Below are positions 50,151-61,395 of a DNA stretch of 64,000 nt, in pieces; the stretch's first letter is position 1, and every line of letters starts with the position of its first letter. The position numbers and the translations under genes are program-made. Source of the DNA: Dasyornis broadbenti (lineage: Eukaryota; Chordata; Aves; Passeriformes; Dasyornithidae). The stretch covers positions 795,469-859,468 of the forward strand of contig VZRN01002991.1 in the NCBI GenBank assembly GCA_013397935.1, in the 5' to 3' direction. The notes beneath the pieces are model-generated. The model did no database searches. It saw only the letters and a program-made list of their open reading frames with translations, and had not been told where the DNA came from.

Positions 50151-53100
50151 GTGTGGGTTCCTAAAAGAAAGAGCACTTAGATGTCTTTTTCTTCCCTGGA
50201 GAGCACCGAGAAAATACCAATATTCCTAATTTCAGGTAGCAACAACCTTGAGGATGTTGAGTACTCTACCGAGTGGCTGATCAATGATTTCAAAAGTCTG
50301 GGGAAGGGTAAGGAGAGCAGGGAGCAGAGAAACACATAATGCAAAATCTGATTGAAATCAGCCTGGAAAAGCCTGTCCCATCTGGTTGTGTCAGTACACA
50401 GAATAGACTTCAAACCTGCTCTTGAGACAGGGATTGTGATAATGATTTCCAAAGGAAAGGTCCCACTATTATAGGATGGATATCTCAGATGCACCTGCAG
50501 CTCCCCCTGGGACTTTCAGTAAAGCATCTTGTGGCTGTGGAGGGAAATCAGGCACAAAGGATCAGAGTTAGTGATGGTTGTGACCCGAATGAGGTCACTG
50601 AGCATGGGGAGAGATATTTACTTGATGTAAACACAAAAACCAGAGCTCCAAGCGTCAGGCCAGGCCAGCTGCAGATCCACACAGAAAATGGTTCAGTTCA
50701 GAGCCTGCGTGTCTCGCAGAAAGAAGAGAGAAGAGGATACTCTTCATTTTAGAAAGCCTCTCCCTTTAGAAAGCTCCCCTTTCTGTATGCTTTCCATGAG
50801 GCAGAAGTGTTTGCTTTGACCCTTGAGCAACCTTTTCTCCAGGGTAAGGAGGAAGAATGCAATTAATTTTTCTGAGAAAAGAACAAGATATTGGGCAGTG
50901 AGAGGGGAGGGCTGTCGGTAGAAGTTTGTACTACATTTCTTCATGCAGAAACGGCAAAGATGGCAGTGGCTTTACCACCAGCATGTTGATTTTGTCCCTA
51001 CCCTCTTCTCATCTGGTGAGCAGATTGATTGATGCATTGTACAGTTCTCTCCAGTTTTGCATTTATTTTCCCCAGCTGCAGGTGCACCATTTTCAGCTTT
51101 TATCACCTTAGAAAGCTAATTATAACTCACCGTTGACACCTCAACAAGCAAAATTTGCTCAATTAAAACTGTACAGAGCATCTGTTTTTCAGCAGGCGTG
51201 AAAAACACCAGCTTTTCCCAGTCCATCTATCAGCTATGGAACACTCCCCCTGCTCCTGTGAATAATGACATTATGGCAGGAGCTGCTTTTGCCCACCCAA
51301 ATAAACTGCCATTCCCCAAGCATGATGCAAATATAACTCTGAGTTTTCCTCAGCCAAGAACAAGGAAAATTTACTTGAAGCAATGCATTGCACAGACAAG
51401 TCAGTCTTTGGTGACTGTTCTGAGTAGATATTCTTGAGGTGGGGCAGAGACCAGTTCTACCTGACCCTAACTGAGGTTTGATTGCTTTTATTTGGCTGCC
51501 TGATTTCAACTTTTGTGACCTTTGGTCACCATCTAGTCTGTTCTTTAATTCCTGATCAAACACTGACTTACTTCTCTGTGTGTTTCACGAGTACATTGCC
51601 TTTTCATACCCCTTTAACACCCCACTTTTGACCACAGGGAGTAGCTTACGTTTGATCAAGCACTGGTGTAGTGAATAGGTTTATCAAGTGTTGAAAAAAG
51701 CTACTCTACAAAATAAAAGCATGCAAGGATTCCTCAAACTGCAATTAAAAATTATACCACCAAAAATATCTTAGTGCTGAGCGCTGGTCCTTCCAAGATC
51801 CACAGCAGTTCCCCACAGAGGGGTGGAGATGAGCAAACACATTTCACATGACAGCTCTCAATACATTTATTTGCATAACTGGATTAAAGAAGTGCATCAA
51901 CATGCCTCTGAATCTGATTATTGCTTATTACTCTGGCTATCAGACAAAAAAGTAATTAAATTGGGCAGAGATTCTTGGGACTCAGTTCAGAGAATTGAGG
52001 CTCAGTGGATGTGGTTGTGCTTTGGCCCCTGCCCTATGGGACACCCAGTCCTCAAGATCAGCACTAGACCTCCTTTGTGCAGGAAAAGTCAGGGGAAAAT
52101 GGCATTACAGGACCACTGAGGTGGGCCAAGGGGGCTGTGGAGGAGAGAGAAGGAGCTTCAGGAGGCCACAGCTGGAGAATGGAGATCATTCCAGGGTGCA
52201 TCTGAAAACCTATTCATGAGGAGGGCCTGAAACAAGGGCAGGCTCTGAGCTCTCTGCTGCAGATTCACATCCTGACAGAATCAAGGCCTGTCCAGGTTAA
52301 ACCAGCACTCAGATGAGAGTGCCAGCTATGCTGGGCACCTCCAGGAGCTGCCAGGCCTTGGCACAGCTCTAACAGCAGCTCCAGAAGCAGCTGGAAGAGA
52401 GATATTCCCAGTGCATCTGTCACTGTGGGAACAATCTGTGCACTGAACAGCCCTTCATTTCTGTCTCAAGGAAGCCAAATAGAGAGAGAAATCCTTGTTT
52501 GCTTCATGCAGCTCTCTGCAGTCACCATCTTCAGTCATTACCATTCGAGAGAACATGAATAAGTCAAACTGCAGTGCTAGCAAATCAGGGAAAAAATTAT
52601 GATGTGTAAGAAGGAAATGATTCCAGGCCTGATGTGGCTAAGAAAGTCTTCCCAGCTACTCCACTGGGCTTTGGATCACTCTGGTTGACAGCTCTGTCTG
52701 TATTTAGTGCAGGAGGTTGTAGACATTATGAGTCACCTCAATGTTAATTAACCTTTACAAACTGGCAAATTAGCAGTTTGAATTTACTTGATTCCACAGA
52801 AGAAAAATCTCTAAAAATCAGGATTTCTTTTGTTATTTGAAGCTGCTTTTTGCATTGTTGTTTCAGTGCTCTCTTGGTGTCCTATTCTCTGTGGTCTTTA
52901 AAAGAGTCCTGAAAAAAACGTTGAAAAGCTTTTAAAATGAGATTGGTTTGTTTCAAAGTGGGCTTTTTGCCTTTTCAAAGACTCCAGTTATCCCAGTAAC
53001 TTGCTATATTGAGCATCAAGGAAAAAATATCTCCTAAAATTCAGCAAAAGCAAAATATTCTTAAGAAGGTCACTCAAATCTTTAAATTGAGGTATGCAAT

Positions 53101-54406
53101 AATCACAGAGCAAATGCAAGTAATGCCCACTTTAAAAGGACCTTCTTCATTCAGTGCCTCTGTAATCAGCTTTTAATGTCCTCATTAACCAGCAATAGAA
53201 CAACTGGAAATTCTAAGAAGTTCGTGAAATGGGATTTCAAATGTTTTCCCAACACTTTTTCCAGGGTGTGCATACATATCTGGAGGATTTTTAATCAGAT
53301 TAATTTTACTGAAATACAATGAGCAAAATGGTATTCACAGTTTCACAGCAGGAATACATTTACAAACTAAAGGAACCATCCTCTCTTTCTTCCCTCTCCC
53401 CTCATGTCCATTTGCATTGTCCCGAGCCCAGACCTCTCTGGCTGTGTGCAGGTGTGGTCAGAGAGATGCCCTTGCTGACCATGACCAAAACTGCCCCTGG
53501 ATTGTGCTGCTCCTCTGGCTGATCTCAGTTCAGCACCAGGAAGTTTCTCATGCTATCCCAGATTCCAGCTGAGCAGGCTGGAAGAAACCTCTCAGAATCA
53601 ATGTGTGTTTTCAGAACTTTGTCCTGTATACTTTACTGCTATCTCAGGTATTTTCAGGGAGGAAGAAACTAGAAACCATTAGGTTGATTATAGCTTCCAA
53701 CTCCCCATCTGACTGAAAGGTGAATGTCAAAGGAAATTGTTTCTTCCCAAAAGACTCCTCCAAAGGAGAGTGCCTGCCCCTCCGCTCCATTTGACAGCTC
53801 TTTCTTCAAGTGGCAATGCAATGCTCATACTTGGCTCAATATCCATGGCCCCTTCGGCTCTCTGCCTCTTAACAGACTCTCCAGAAGGGCAGTACCAAAG
53901 CCTCTGGCTCTCTCTGGAGATCAAAGCTGCTGGCAGCACTGCCACATGTCAAAATCATTGCTCAAGGAAAGAGTGGAATTCATCTCTGCACTGAAAATGC
54001 ATGAGGACAATGCAGCTGACTTGCAATAGGGTCGGCAAATTGGGGTTACTTGAGGCAATGTCCCTAACCCAGGAAGGACTACAGGAATATTGTGAGTCCT
54101 CTATCCTAGAGCCTCTGCTGAAGAATGGACTCTGGGTAGATACACAAATGCAATTTTCACCCAATCCAAAACACTCCCTGAGACATTTAGGTTTCATGTT
54201 CATCTTTGCTAATAAAGATATTTTTGAGGCTTGACATCTGTCTGTCATTCTCCATTAGAAATGGAGGTGCCGGGGAAGATGCACGTGGGACTTGTGTTGT
54301 TATAATTGAGCCCTAAGGACAAATGTCAGGAATGAGGACTAATTAGAAGTGGAAAAGACTTACAACATTACTGTACAAACGATGTGCACTCCTGCCAGCT
54401 CTCATT
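50151..54406. other. 3' flank of the receptor gene, including its unmarked 3' UTR
   Basis: No other coding region is seen. The receptor's 3' UTR must lie in the right part. The nearest variant polyadenylation signal on the minus strand is ATTAAA (plus 53290-53295), about 1.1 kb past the stop, and AATAAA occurs near 51866. The palindrome at 51515-51529 is reported as a finding. Confidence 0.65.
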
Positions 54407-55441
54407 TTACAGCACCACACTGGCCATAATGCAGTTGGTTGTGGGTCCAATTTTCTTCTTCCTCCAGGAAAACATTTTTTTCAGCTCTCCCCTGAAGCTG
54501 TCATGGAGCCAGGCATAGAGGAAGGCATTGGTACAAGCCGACATCATTGCAAACCAGTGGCACAGCAGCTGGATGAAGTTGAAGTACTGCTTGTCAATCA
54601 GGCTGATGTCGATGTCCTTTATCATGTTGAAGATGTGCAGGGGCAGCCAGCAGACCCCAAAGGCTGCCACCACTAAGACCAGCAAGCGAAAAGTCTTCCT
54701 CCTCCTGGCACGGTCCCACTCAGCTTGGCCCTGGGTGACATTGCCTGGGACCACACGGTTCTTCAGCTTGACTGAGATCCTCAGGTAGGACAGGGAGATG
54801 ACAGCCAAAGGCAACACATAGGTGATGATGAGGGTGCTGTAGGCGTAAGCCAAGCGGTCTCTTTTCATGTGGAACCAAAACTCCTCGCAGATGGAGAAGT
54901 CCAGCTCCGGGAACTCTGCGTGGTAAGTGTGGACCAAGGCTGGGGCAGCCAAAGTGCAGCTGAGCAGCCAAATAGCAGCGAGGATGTAAGCACAGATAGG
55001 GATGGTGAGCCTCCTGCGGAAGGGGTACACCGTGGCACAGTACCTGTCCACAGCTATGACAGTCAGGGTGAACACAGACACAAACACGGTCACGGGTTGC
55101 ATCAGGAACACAAAGTAACACATGAAGCGCCCGTACACCCATCCCCGGGGCTCGAAGGCGTAGGCCAGCGTCAGGGGCACACAGGTTGCACACATGAGCA
55201 TGTCTGAGAAAGCCAGATTGCCTACCAGAAAGTTGGTGACATTGTGCATTTTTTTTGTCTTGCAGATGACATAAATGAGAAGGTAATTCCCAATGACACC
55301 AATAAAAACCACCAGTGAGTAGCAGGGGATGATGAGTGGCTTGAAGGACTGAACGAACTGGAGCCCTGAGAATAAATTGCTGGTGTTGCTGTGAATCGCA
55401 GAGAGGAAGCTTTGGGAGGTTAAATTGTCCGAGTTCATCAT
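54407..55441 (-). CDS. PRLHR: Prolactin-releasing peptide receptor family GPCR (PRLHR/GPR10-like), single-exon coding region
   Basis: This encodes a 344-residue class A (rhodopsin-like) receptor of the plasma membrane. PRLHR-family receptors bind RFamide peptides of the prolactin-releasing peptide group and signal through G proteins in feeding, stress and pituitary control (family knowledge). Visible landmarks are N-glycosylation sequons at N6 and N19, TM1 GN at 51-52, TM2 D80, and a probable disulfide between C108 and C185. DRY is at 132-134, TM4 has W158, TM5 has P211, CWLP is at 264-267, and TM7 has NAFLY at 305-309 where NPxxY is usual. The segments LAYAFEPRGWV (92-102), VKLKNRVVPG and AWLHDSF are family signatures. 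The tail ends SVVL, a class II PDZ-ligand-like end. Two tandem ATGs start the frame, and an in-frame TGA lies 22 codons upstream at 55505-55507. The frame is unbroken. The nearest ATTAAA-type polyadenylation candidate beyond the stop is at 53290-53295. Birds have more than one PRLHR-type receptor, so the exact paralogue is not settled. Confidence 0.95.
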   Translation of the reverse strand: MMNSDNLTSQSFLSAIHSNTSNLFSGLQFVQSFKPLIIPCYSLVVFIGVIGNYLLIYVICKTKKMHNVTNFLVGNLAFSDMLMCATCVPLTLAYAFEPRGWVYGRFMCYFVFLMQPVTVFVSVFTLTVIAVDRYCATVYPFRRRLTIPICAYILAAIWLLSCTLAAPALVHTYHAEFPELDFSICEEFWFHMKRDRLAYAYSTLIITYVLPLAVISLSYLRISVKLKNRVVPGNVTQGQAEWDRARRRKTFRLLVLVVAAFGVCWLPLHIFNMIKDIDISLIDKQYFNFIQLLCHWFAMMSACTNAFLYAWLHDSFRGELKKMFSWRKKKIGPTTNCIMASVVL

Positions 55442-55507
55442 TTTCCTCCTTTTGTTGTCTGCCGTCAGCTGGGTGAAGTAGTTACCACTGCACTCCTCCC
55501 GCTCTCA
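55442..55507 (-). promoter_or_regulatory. 5' leader of the PRLHR-like gene, with possible 3' splice site
   Basis: Reading on the minus strand, this stretch runs from an in-frame TGA to the start ATG pair. The base at -3 of the first ATG is A, which is a favourable initiation context. A pyrimidine-containing TTCACCCAG (about 55468-55476) and a nearby GACGGCAG both end in AG. Either could be the acceptor of an intron that separates a noncoding first exon from the coding exon. That arrangement is inferred, because no donor or upstream exon can be identified from sequence alone. Confidence 0.35.
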
Positions 55508-55821
55508 ATCAGGGAGGATAATGAATGGATTACTGGCTGTCCAGAGGTTACCACATGGATAGTAAACAAGCATCCGTAAAAGCAAAAGGTGAAGTTGTAA
55601 TCCTCGAGAGGCAGCTTTCAGCAATTCCTAAGAAAAATCAAATACAACCAATTCCCATTAAAGTCCTCCTGTATTTACTATTAAATCTAGCTTTTGACAG
55701 CATGCCACTTAATAAACATTTAATGCAGTGAGTACTTACTGCTGTGGGTTTTTAATCCCATATGATTTTCCTGTGGATGCCAAGAAGTGCCCTAGATGTC
55801 TGTCTTCTGCAAATCCAGGAG

Positions 55822-55860
55822 CGTGTATGTGTGTGTGTGTCAGAGAGAGAGAGAGGGAGA
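55822..55860. repeat. Compound (GT)n(GA)n microsatellite
   Basis: A GT-alternating run passes directly into a GA-alternating run, and purine-rich GA sequence continues for about another 20 bases. It lies roughly 380 bases upstream of the receptor start codon. On the gene's own strand it reads as TC followed by AC. Confidence 0.9.
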
Positions 55861-56261
55861 ATATATGAGTGAGAAAGAGAGTGATGCGCATTTACAAGCT
55901 AAGTGGAGATCACTGTTTTTAAACAGTCTTCACTACTGGGTCATGACAGATTTGTGTTTAAGCTTTTATCCTCATTGGCTGTCCTGGGTATTACGTTGCT
56001 CTGTGCGTGTTTTTTTGTTGACAGTAATTAGTTCTAGAATATCCTTTCAAAAATTCCCCTCTCCTTCCAGTGCATCTATAATTGCCCCTCACAGCTAAAA
56101 ATCAATTTACATTCATTAACATGAGCCTGCACAGAATCTAATCCCAGATGCACTTTGCCAGAGCCCTCAGTGTTCAAAAATACTACCTGTAATTTTGTTG
56201 CTATAATGTGAACTGTGAAATAGAATTTTAATAACATGCTGAAGGCAAATAAATGTTTATG

Positions 56262-56274
56262 CCACTAGAGGGTC
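56262..56274 (+). promoter_or_regulatory. CTCF-like motif upstream of the receptor gene
   Basis: CCACTAGAGGGTC agrees with the CTCF core consensus at eleven of thirteen positions. It sits about 820 bases upstream of the receptor start codon. Motif matching by eye does not show occupancy. Confidence 0.3.
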
Positions 56275-59200
56275 TCAGCTATGTACCTGGTGAAAGAAGT
56301 TAGGATTAGAAATGTGCATTTAGCTTGTAGCACAAAGGATCGTATTTTATTTAAATTTATTTTCCACCAGTGTTACAATGTTTGCTCACCCACTACGGCT
56401 ATTTTCAGCTGGATTTACACATTCTTAAAAGTAAACAAACGCATGTGAGCATCTCAAAGGAAATATTAGCATCCAAATATCTTAGCTGTAAGCATTTACC
56501 TGCAGAGAACTACAGCAAACTGCTACTAATATTGCAGCTACCCGAAAGTATTTGGGGTGTTTCTTCATTCCTGTGTTAGATTTGTTAACCTTTTCTATAC
56601 CAGACAACAAGTTCTAAGTGGTCTGTAAAACAATCTATATTTGCTTTGCTTGGTTCAGACATTAGAAAGCAAAAAAATCAGGATAAGGCTTACAGAACAT
56701 TTAATTAGACGTCCCCATGCAACCACACTGCTTGGTGATATGCAGCATTCTGCAAAATTCCTGAAACCCATAAATTCAATTGTTCTATTTGATGTGGGAG
56801 GAAATTATGGTCTGGTTTAAAGTAGGATTTCAGTAGGCTTTCCACGTGGCCTCTCACAGAAGCTGAAACACACAGAAAAATGAAGGGGGAATGTAAAAGG
56901 CCTTCATGCTGCCCACATCCTACTGGAATGACAAAGCTTGTGCTAGGTAAGAAGCCTCATGACAATATCATTGCAAACATAATAATTGAAGATTTCATTT
57001 TTAACTAAGTGGTTTTTCTGTTTCGTTCTCAAGAGCTGCAGAGTAGATCCAGTAAAAATCCTCATTGTATTCCTATGAGGAAAAGGTTTATACTTGGCTA
57101 TGTGAGAGAAATCCAACGCAGTGTCATCCCAAGAAGCCTTCATGATCACCTTAATGCTCAGATCACAAAACTAACCTTATATATTCTTTTATATCAAACT
57201 GTACCAGGCAACCTTCCCTCATTTTCTCTTGCCTTTGAATTTATTTTTTCACCTCTGAAACCAGTAACCAGTACACCTTTTGTTTGAAGGCTCCCACCTA
57301 TTTCTCTTAGTGATTTTCTGTTTGTTTTGGCTTCAGGCAGAAAATGTCTTCAGTTCAGCTGAATGCCACAGCCAAGATTTGGAAAGATAATATTTAGTAG
57401 GGGTTTGAATAGAAAAAGTATTCCAGCAATTTATCCCAAGGAAATCATCTTTTCTCCTTCTAAAACTGCAAATGTTAATCTTGGTTAGAATTTCCTAGGC
57501 TATCTGACCTAGAGTCCTTCCTGAGCTGACTATAAGTCCATTTCACACACAGAATTTTCTCATTAAAAAGAAAAGGTCACGGAAACCACATTACTGTCAT
57601 ATTAGAACTGTTTTGGCATTCAATGTGCATAAGGGTGTCACACACAGGAATGATGATTAGGGCTGAACCCCTGGTCTTCCTTGAGCCAATGAAGAATATT
57701 ATATCCAGGGCCAGAGCAACATTCACAGAAATGTTTCACAGCTGAGCTTCTGGAATCTCTTATTTTAACCTGTCCAGCTCTGCACACAGTACAAACACTG
57801 GAAGCTGCTTTTAGGCTTTACACAGACTAAAACATTTTCTTCTCATTAAAATCTCACCATTTCAGCTGTTAGTTTTCCATGTTCCTGTTTATTTGTCTTT
57901 ATTCCCCACCCCCAATAAATCACAACTGGTTTTGCATCACAGAGCCACTTTAAAAGTTCCGTCACATTCTTCCAGGAATGTTCTGTGCAGAACAGATCAG
58001 GCAGTTCTTGCAGAGCTTATACTAAAAACAGATGCTTTGCATGTTTTAAATGATGTTGAGCTGGGCGTTCCTTTACCAAATTCTTCTTTTGGCCAGCCAG
58101 AGAACAAGATTGTTTTTCACACAGCAGTTTCAAGTCAGGGCAGTCTGTCCCTCCCTCATTTAATCGTGTTAATGCGTCCTGTCTGTCTCTGCTGTGGACT
58201 GAGACATCACAATCCCTAAACTCTAAGAACCATGTTTACTGCTCAGGGGGTTTCTTTTAGTTTGTTGTTTGGGGGGTTTTTGTTGGCTAGGAGGTTTTTG
58301 GTTGTTGCTGATGCTTTTCTTGAATGAAAGGTATCAAACTTTGATAAACAAAGGATTCAGCTTAAAATAATTCACTATAGCTGAAAAAGAGCACATAAAG
58401 TGGAGGTCCTTTAGTCTGACAGTGGTTTTATAGCAGGTTTTAGACCAGATTTATGGGCAGAAGAAAGCACATGAGAGAGAGAAGACAGAACAGGATAACA
58501 ACGGAAGATTTTGTATTATTAACTTTCCATCTGTGTTATTAAAATTATTTTCTTAACATAGGATATGTAGCAGTTTCGATTTGCTTAATTTATGAGAAAC
58601 CAGCATCTGCACCAGAGGAAATGTCCTAAGAACTGTGAGGTAGGCAAAAACCAGCAGCATCTATTAAGAAATTGGACCAGAAGACAGCAACTATTCATGG
58701 TCCTCAAGAACCTTGCTTAGGATTGACCGGCCTTGGTAGCTCTTTCCATTTCACCCTGTTAGCACAAAAAGCAGGACTGCACCAACTACGTTTGATAGAG
58801 ACACCAAGTTTGGCATCAGAGACTACATGGAGGATGACTGCACAATTAAACAGTGAAACTTCGAAAACCTGAGGGAGAAGAGAAGGAAAACTCATCACAA
58901 AAGATAGAATCAAGGTCACCTTAATAAGAATTTTCACTGTGGCTTAGGATGAAGTAAATCGTTTTGCAGGTCTATAGAAAGGAGCAGGCAGTGCATTTGA
59001 AACTGCAAACAGAAGAAAATCTGCTACTCCGTGAGAGTTTTCAGGCTGAATTTGCCTCTACTTCTTTACAATCTCTGGACAATTTTCTTGCTGTAAGTGT
59101 CTATTCACCAGAGCAGAATTGCACTGTATTATTTAAAAGCACTGGGGAGGATGGTAAACTCCAGGGCAGAAAAACACGTATTTAGAGAAAGGAACAATAC

Positions 59201-59990
59201 TAATGAAAGTACAAGTTTACTGTGGGCAAATTTAGGATGGAAAGTAGAACACTTCTAGGTTGGAGGCCAACAAATTGCCCCTTGGAATTGCTTGCTTTTG
59301 GAACAATCAATGTATCACAGGGGATAAAAAACATGCATGTGGACTGATTGCTTTCATGCAGCTTGGGCTTCAGGAGGTTCCTTTCCATCCTTCAGCAACA
59401 CAGACTCTGGACTGTACTCACTCCTACTTGAAAATAACTCCATTACCGCCTTTTTCAACAGTATTCCCATAGATAATAGGAAGATAGAATTCAAAAGATA
59501 GAATTAAAATTTATATAATGCACACCCACACACATGGGCACAGCTCAGAATAAGTCTTAGGATGTTTCTAGTATTCTTTGTCATTTTTCAATGGGGAGAT
59601 TGTTGCAGTAGTGCCTGTGAAGATCTATTAGAACAGCACTTGAATATTTGCCAGAAGAACTTTCCCTGTTGCCGGTCTTGGCACCTGCTCAGAGCAGCTG
59701 ATTTACAAAGTAGGGAGAAAGGCAGGGTCAGCACAGTCACTCTGTAAAAACGTTTCAGCCACAAAGCACTTTAGTCAGTACAATCACTGATTCTTCTTTC
59801 GCTGATCTGCCTTCCTGCAAAATTGCTGTCAAGAGCCTTGATGCAAGCGGTCTTGATTCCCCCACATCCCCACCCCCTTAATATTTTCTTTGGCAGCCAA
59901 ACCCACACAGGAATTAATGACCAAGGAAGAAGTTGATCTGATTTTGTTTTTAATGTCAGGTTTTAGTGTGCAGTTATGAGGAGGTTTTTT

Positions 59991-60014
59991 GTTTGTGTGT
60001 GTGTGTGTGTGTGC
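59991..60014. repeat. (GT)n microsatellite
   Basis: About eleven GT units after GTTT, followed by a G/T-rich stretch. It is likely polymorphic. Confidence 0.92.
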
Positions 60015-60340
60015 TGTTGTTTTTTGGGGGAGGAGAGGGAGTGTTGGGATTTTTTAATTTCTAAGTAAGCACGGGATAAATAGGTAGAACATTCGGATGA
60101 ATGAAGAGGTATTTGTGTTGAATATGTTGCTATAGCATGCTAAAGTAGAATTTTACTGAAAAGTAGGGTCTGGCTAACAAGTCTGGTCATCTGCAAGCTG
60201 ACTGGACAGACAGCAATAGAATTTCAGATTTTTACTACAGATTCTTCTGTAAACCCACCACTGAATTGGACCCTTACAGTGCTACAGTAAGAGAAAGTTG
60301 CTGTCTTCAGCATTTCCATGGACAGGACAATAACACTAGG

Positions 60341-60372
60341 GAAACAAACAAACAAACAATCAGACAGACAAA
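60341..60372. repeat. (AAAC)n plus (CAGA)n short tandem repeat
   Basis: Four AAAC-type units, then CAGA units. No coding signal is seen. Confidence 0.85.
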
Positions 60373-61023
60373 CCCCTGGAGCAAAATCTTTAGAAGTATC
60401 AGAGGTAGAAGTTTTCTTCTTCATTTATAGCTGTAGTTTTAGGCAATACTGCTGACATGTCATGGTAAAATGTGCTTCTTTGTTTTTATAGCTCAATCAG
60501 AATTCACCTGGGAAAAATTATCTGAATGTCTCTGACCTAAAGGTTGTTACAAGGAGGGATAAAAATGGAAAAGTATGCAGGCAGATTTGCATACCTGTCA
60601 GATCCAACAATTCCTACCACTCCAGAAAAACTGGCATTTCTCCTTTGCTCACAGGTGATGAAGGGATGCAGAGTGCAGTACAATTATGTGCCCCAAGCCA
60701 GAGCAGATTGTGGGAATTGGCTGCCAGAAACAGCTGCAGATTTAGTGCTGAGCCCTGGAGAAACTTAGAGTTCCAACTGCAGCCCCAAACAGCCGGGAGT
60801 CAGGGTCACTGCACACCCCAGGGTCCCGCAGGCAGTTTAGCCCGGGTTAGCAGAAGGCTGCCTAGAAAACAAAACAGCTGAGGCTTGGCAGGACAAAATG
60901 CTGCCCAGCCCACGGCACTTCTCTGTGGCACCACGGAGAAGCAGTGCCCCTGTGCAGCACCGTGCTGGGAGCGGGTGTGAGTGGAGGGGGTGTTTGAACA
61001 CCTTCCAAAAGTTTTCCTGGCGG

Positions 61024-61118
61024 CTGCAGCACCAGGGATAGCCGGGATCTGCAGCACCAAGGACAGCCGCACCTTCAGAACCATGGACAAGGCCACCTTG
61101 AGCATCACGGGCAGCACC
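61024..61118. repeat. Degenerate minisatellite, unit about 25 bases
   Basis: About four imperfect units each carry the theme AGCACCA.GGA.AGCC (units start near 61024, 61049, 61076 and 61101). The region is GC-rich compared with its surroundings. The frame across it has no recognisable protein similarity. Confidence 0.55.
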
Positions 61119-61395
61119 CGCCAGGCAGCAGCAGAGTCCCTGCTTCATCCCTTGTGTCCCCTCCGTGTGACAAGGCAGGACAGCCCAAAGCATCCCCGAA
61201 AGACAAGGTCAGGGCTCTCAGAGCCCACCCGGCACCTGGGGGTTCTCCCACCAGCTACAAAGTGAACTTTTCTCACCGAAATCCTCTATGCGTAATCCAC
61301 GAATAAAATGTCAGAGCAGCACTTACACCGAACCCTGCATCCAATGGGGATCTCGCCCCAAGAACTAAAGAAGGGAAAAAGCCTTTCCTGCTTCA

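Larger units (their letters stand above)
55861..61023. other. 5' flank of the receptor gene, intergenic
   Basis: No second gene and no identifiable noncoding first exon. It contains the CTCF-like motif at 56.26 kb, microsatellites, and a G/T-rich stretch at 58.25-58.31 kb. Frames of up to 108 codons have no recognisable similarity. Confidence 0.6.

Noticed and set aside
54720..55207. Long open frames (157 codons minus, 112 codons plus) overlapping the receptor
   Set aside because: They are shadow frames of the 344-codon receptor gene and show no independent protein features.
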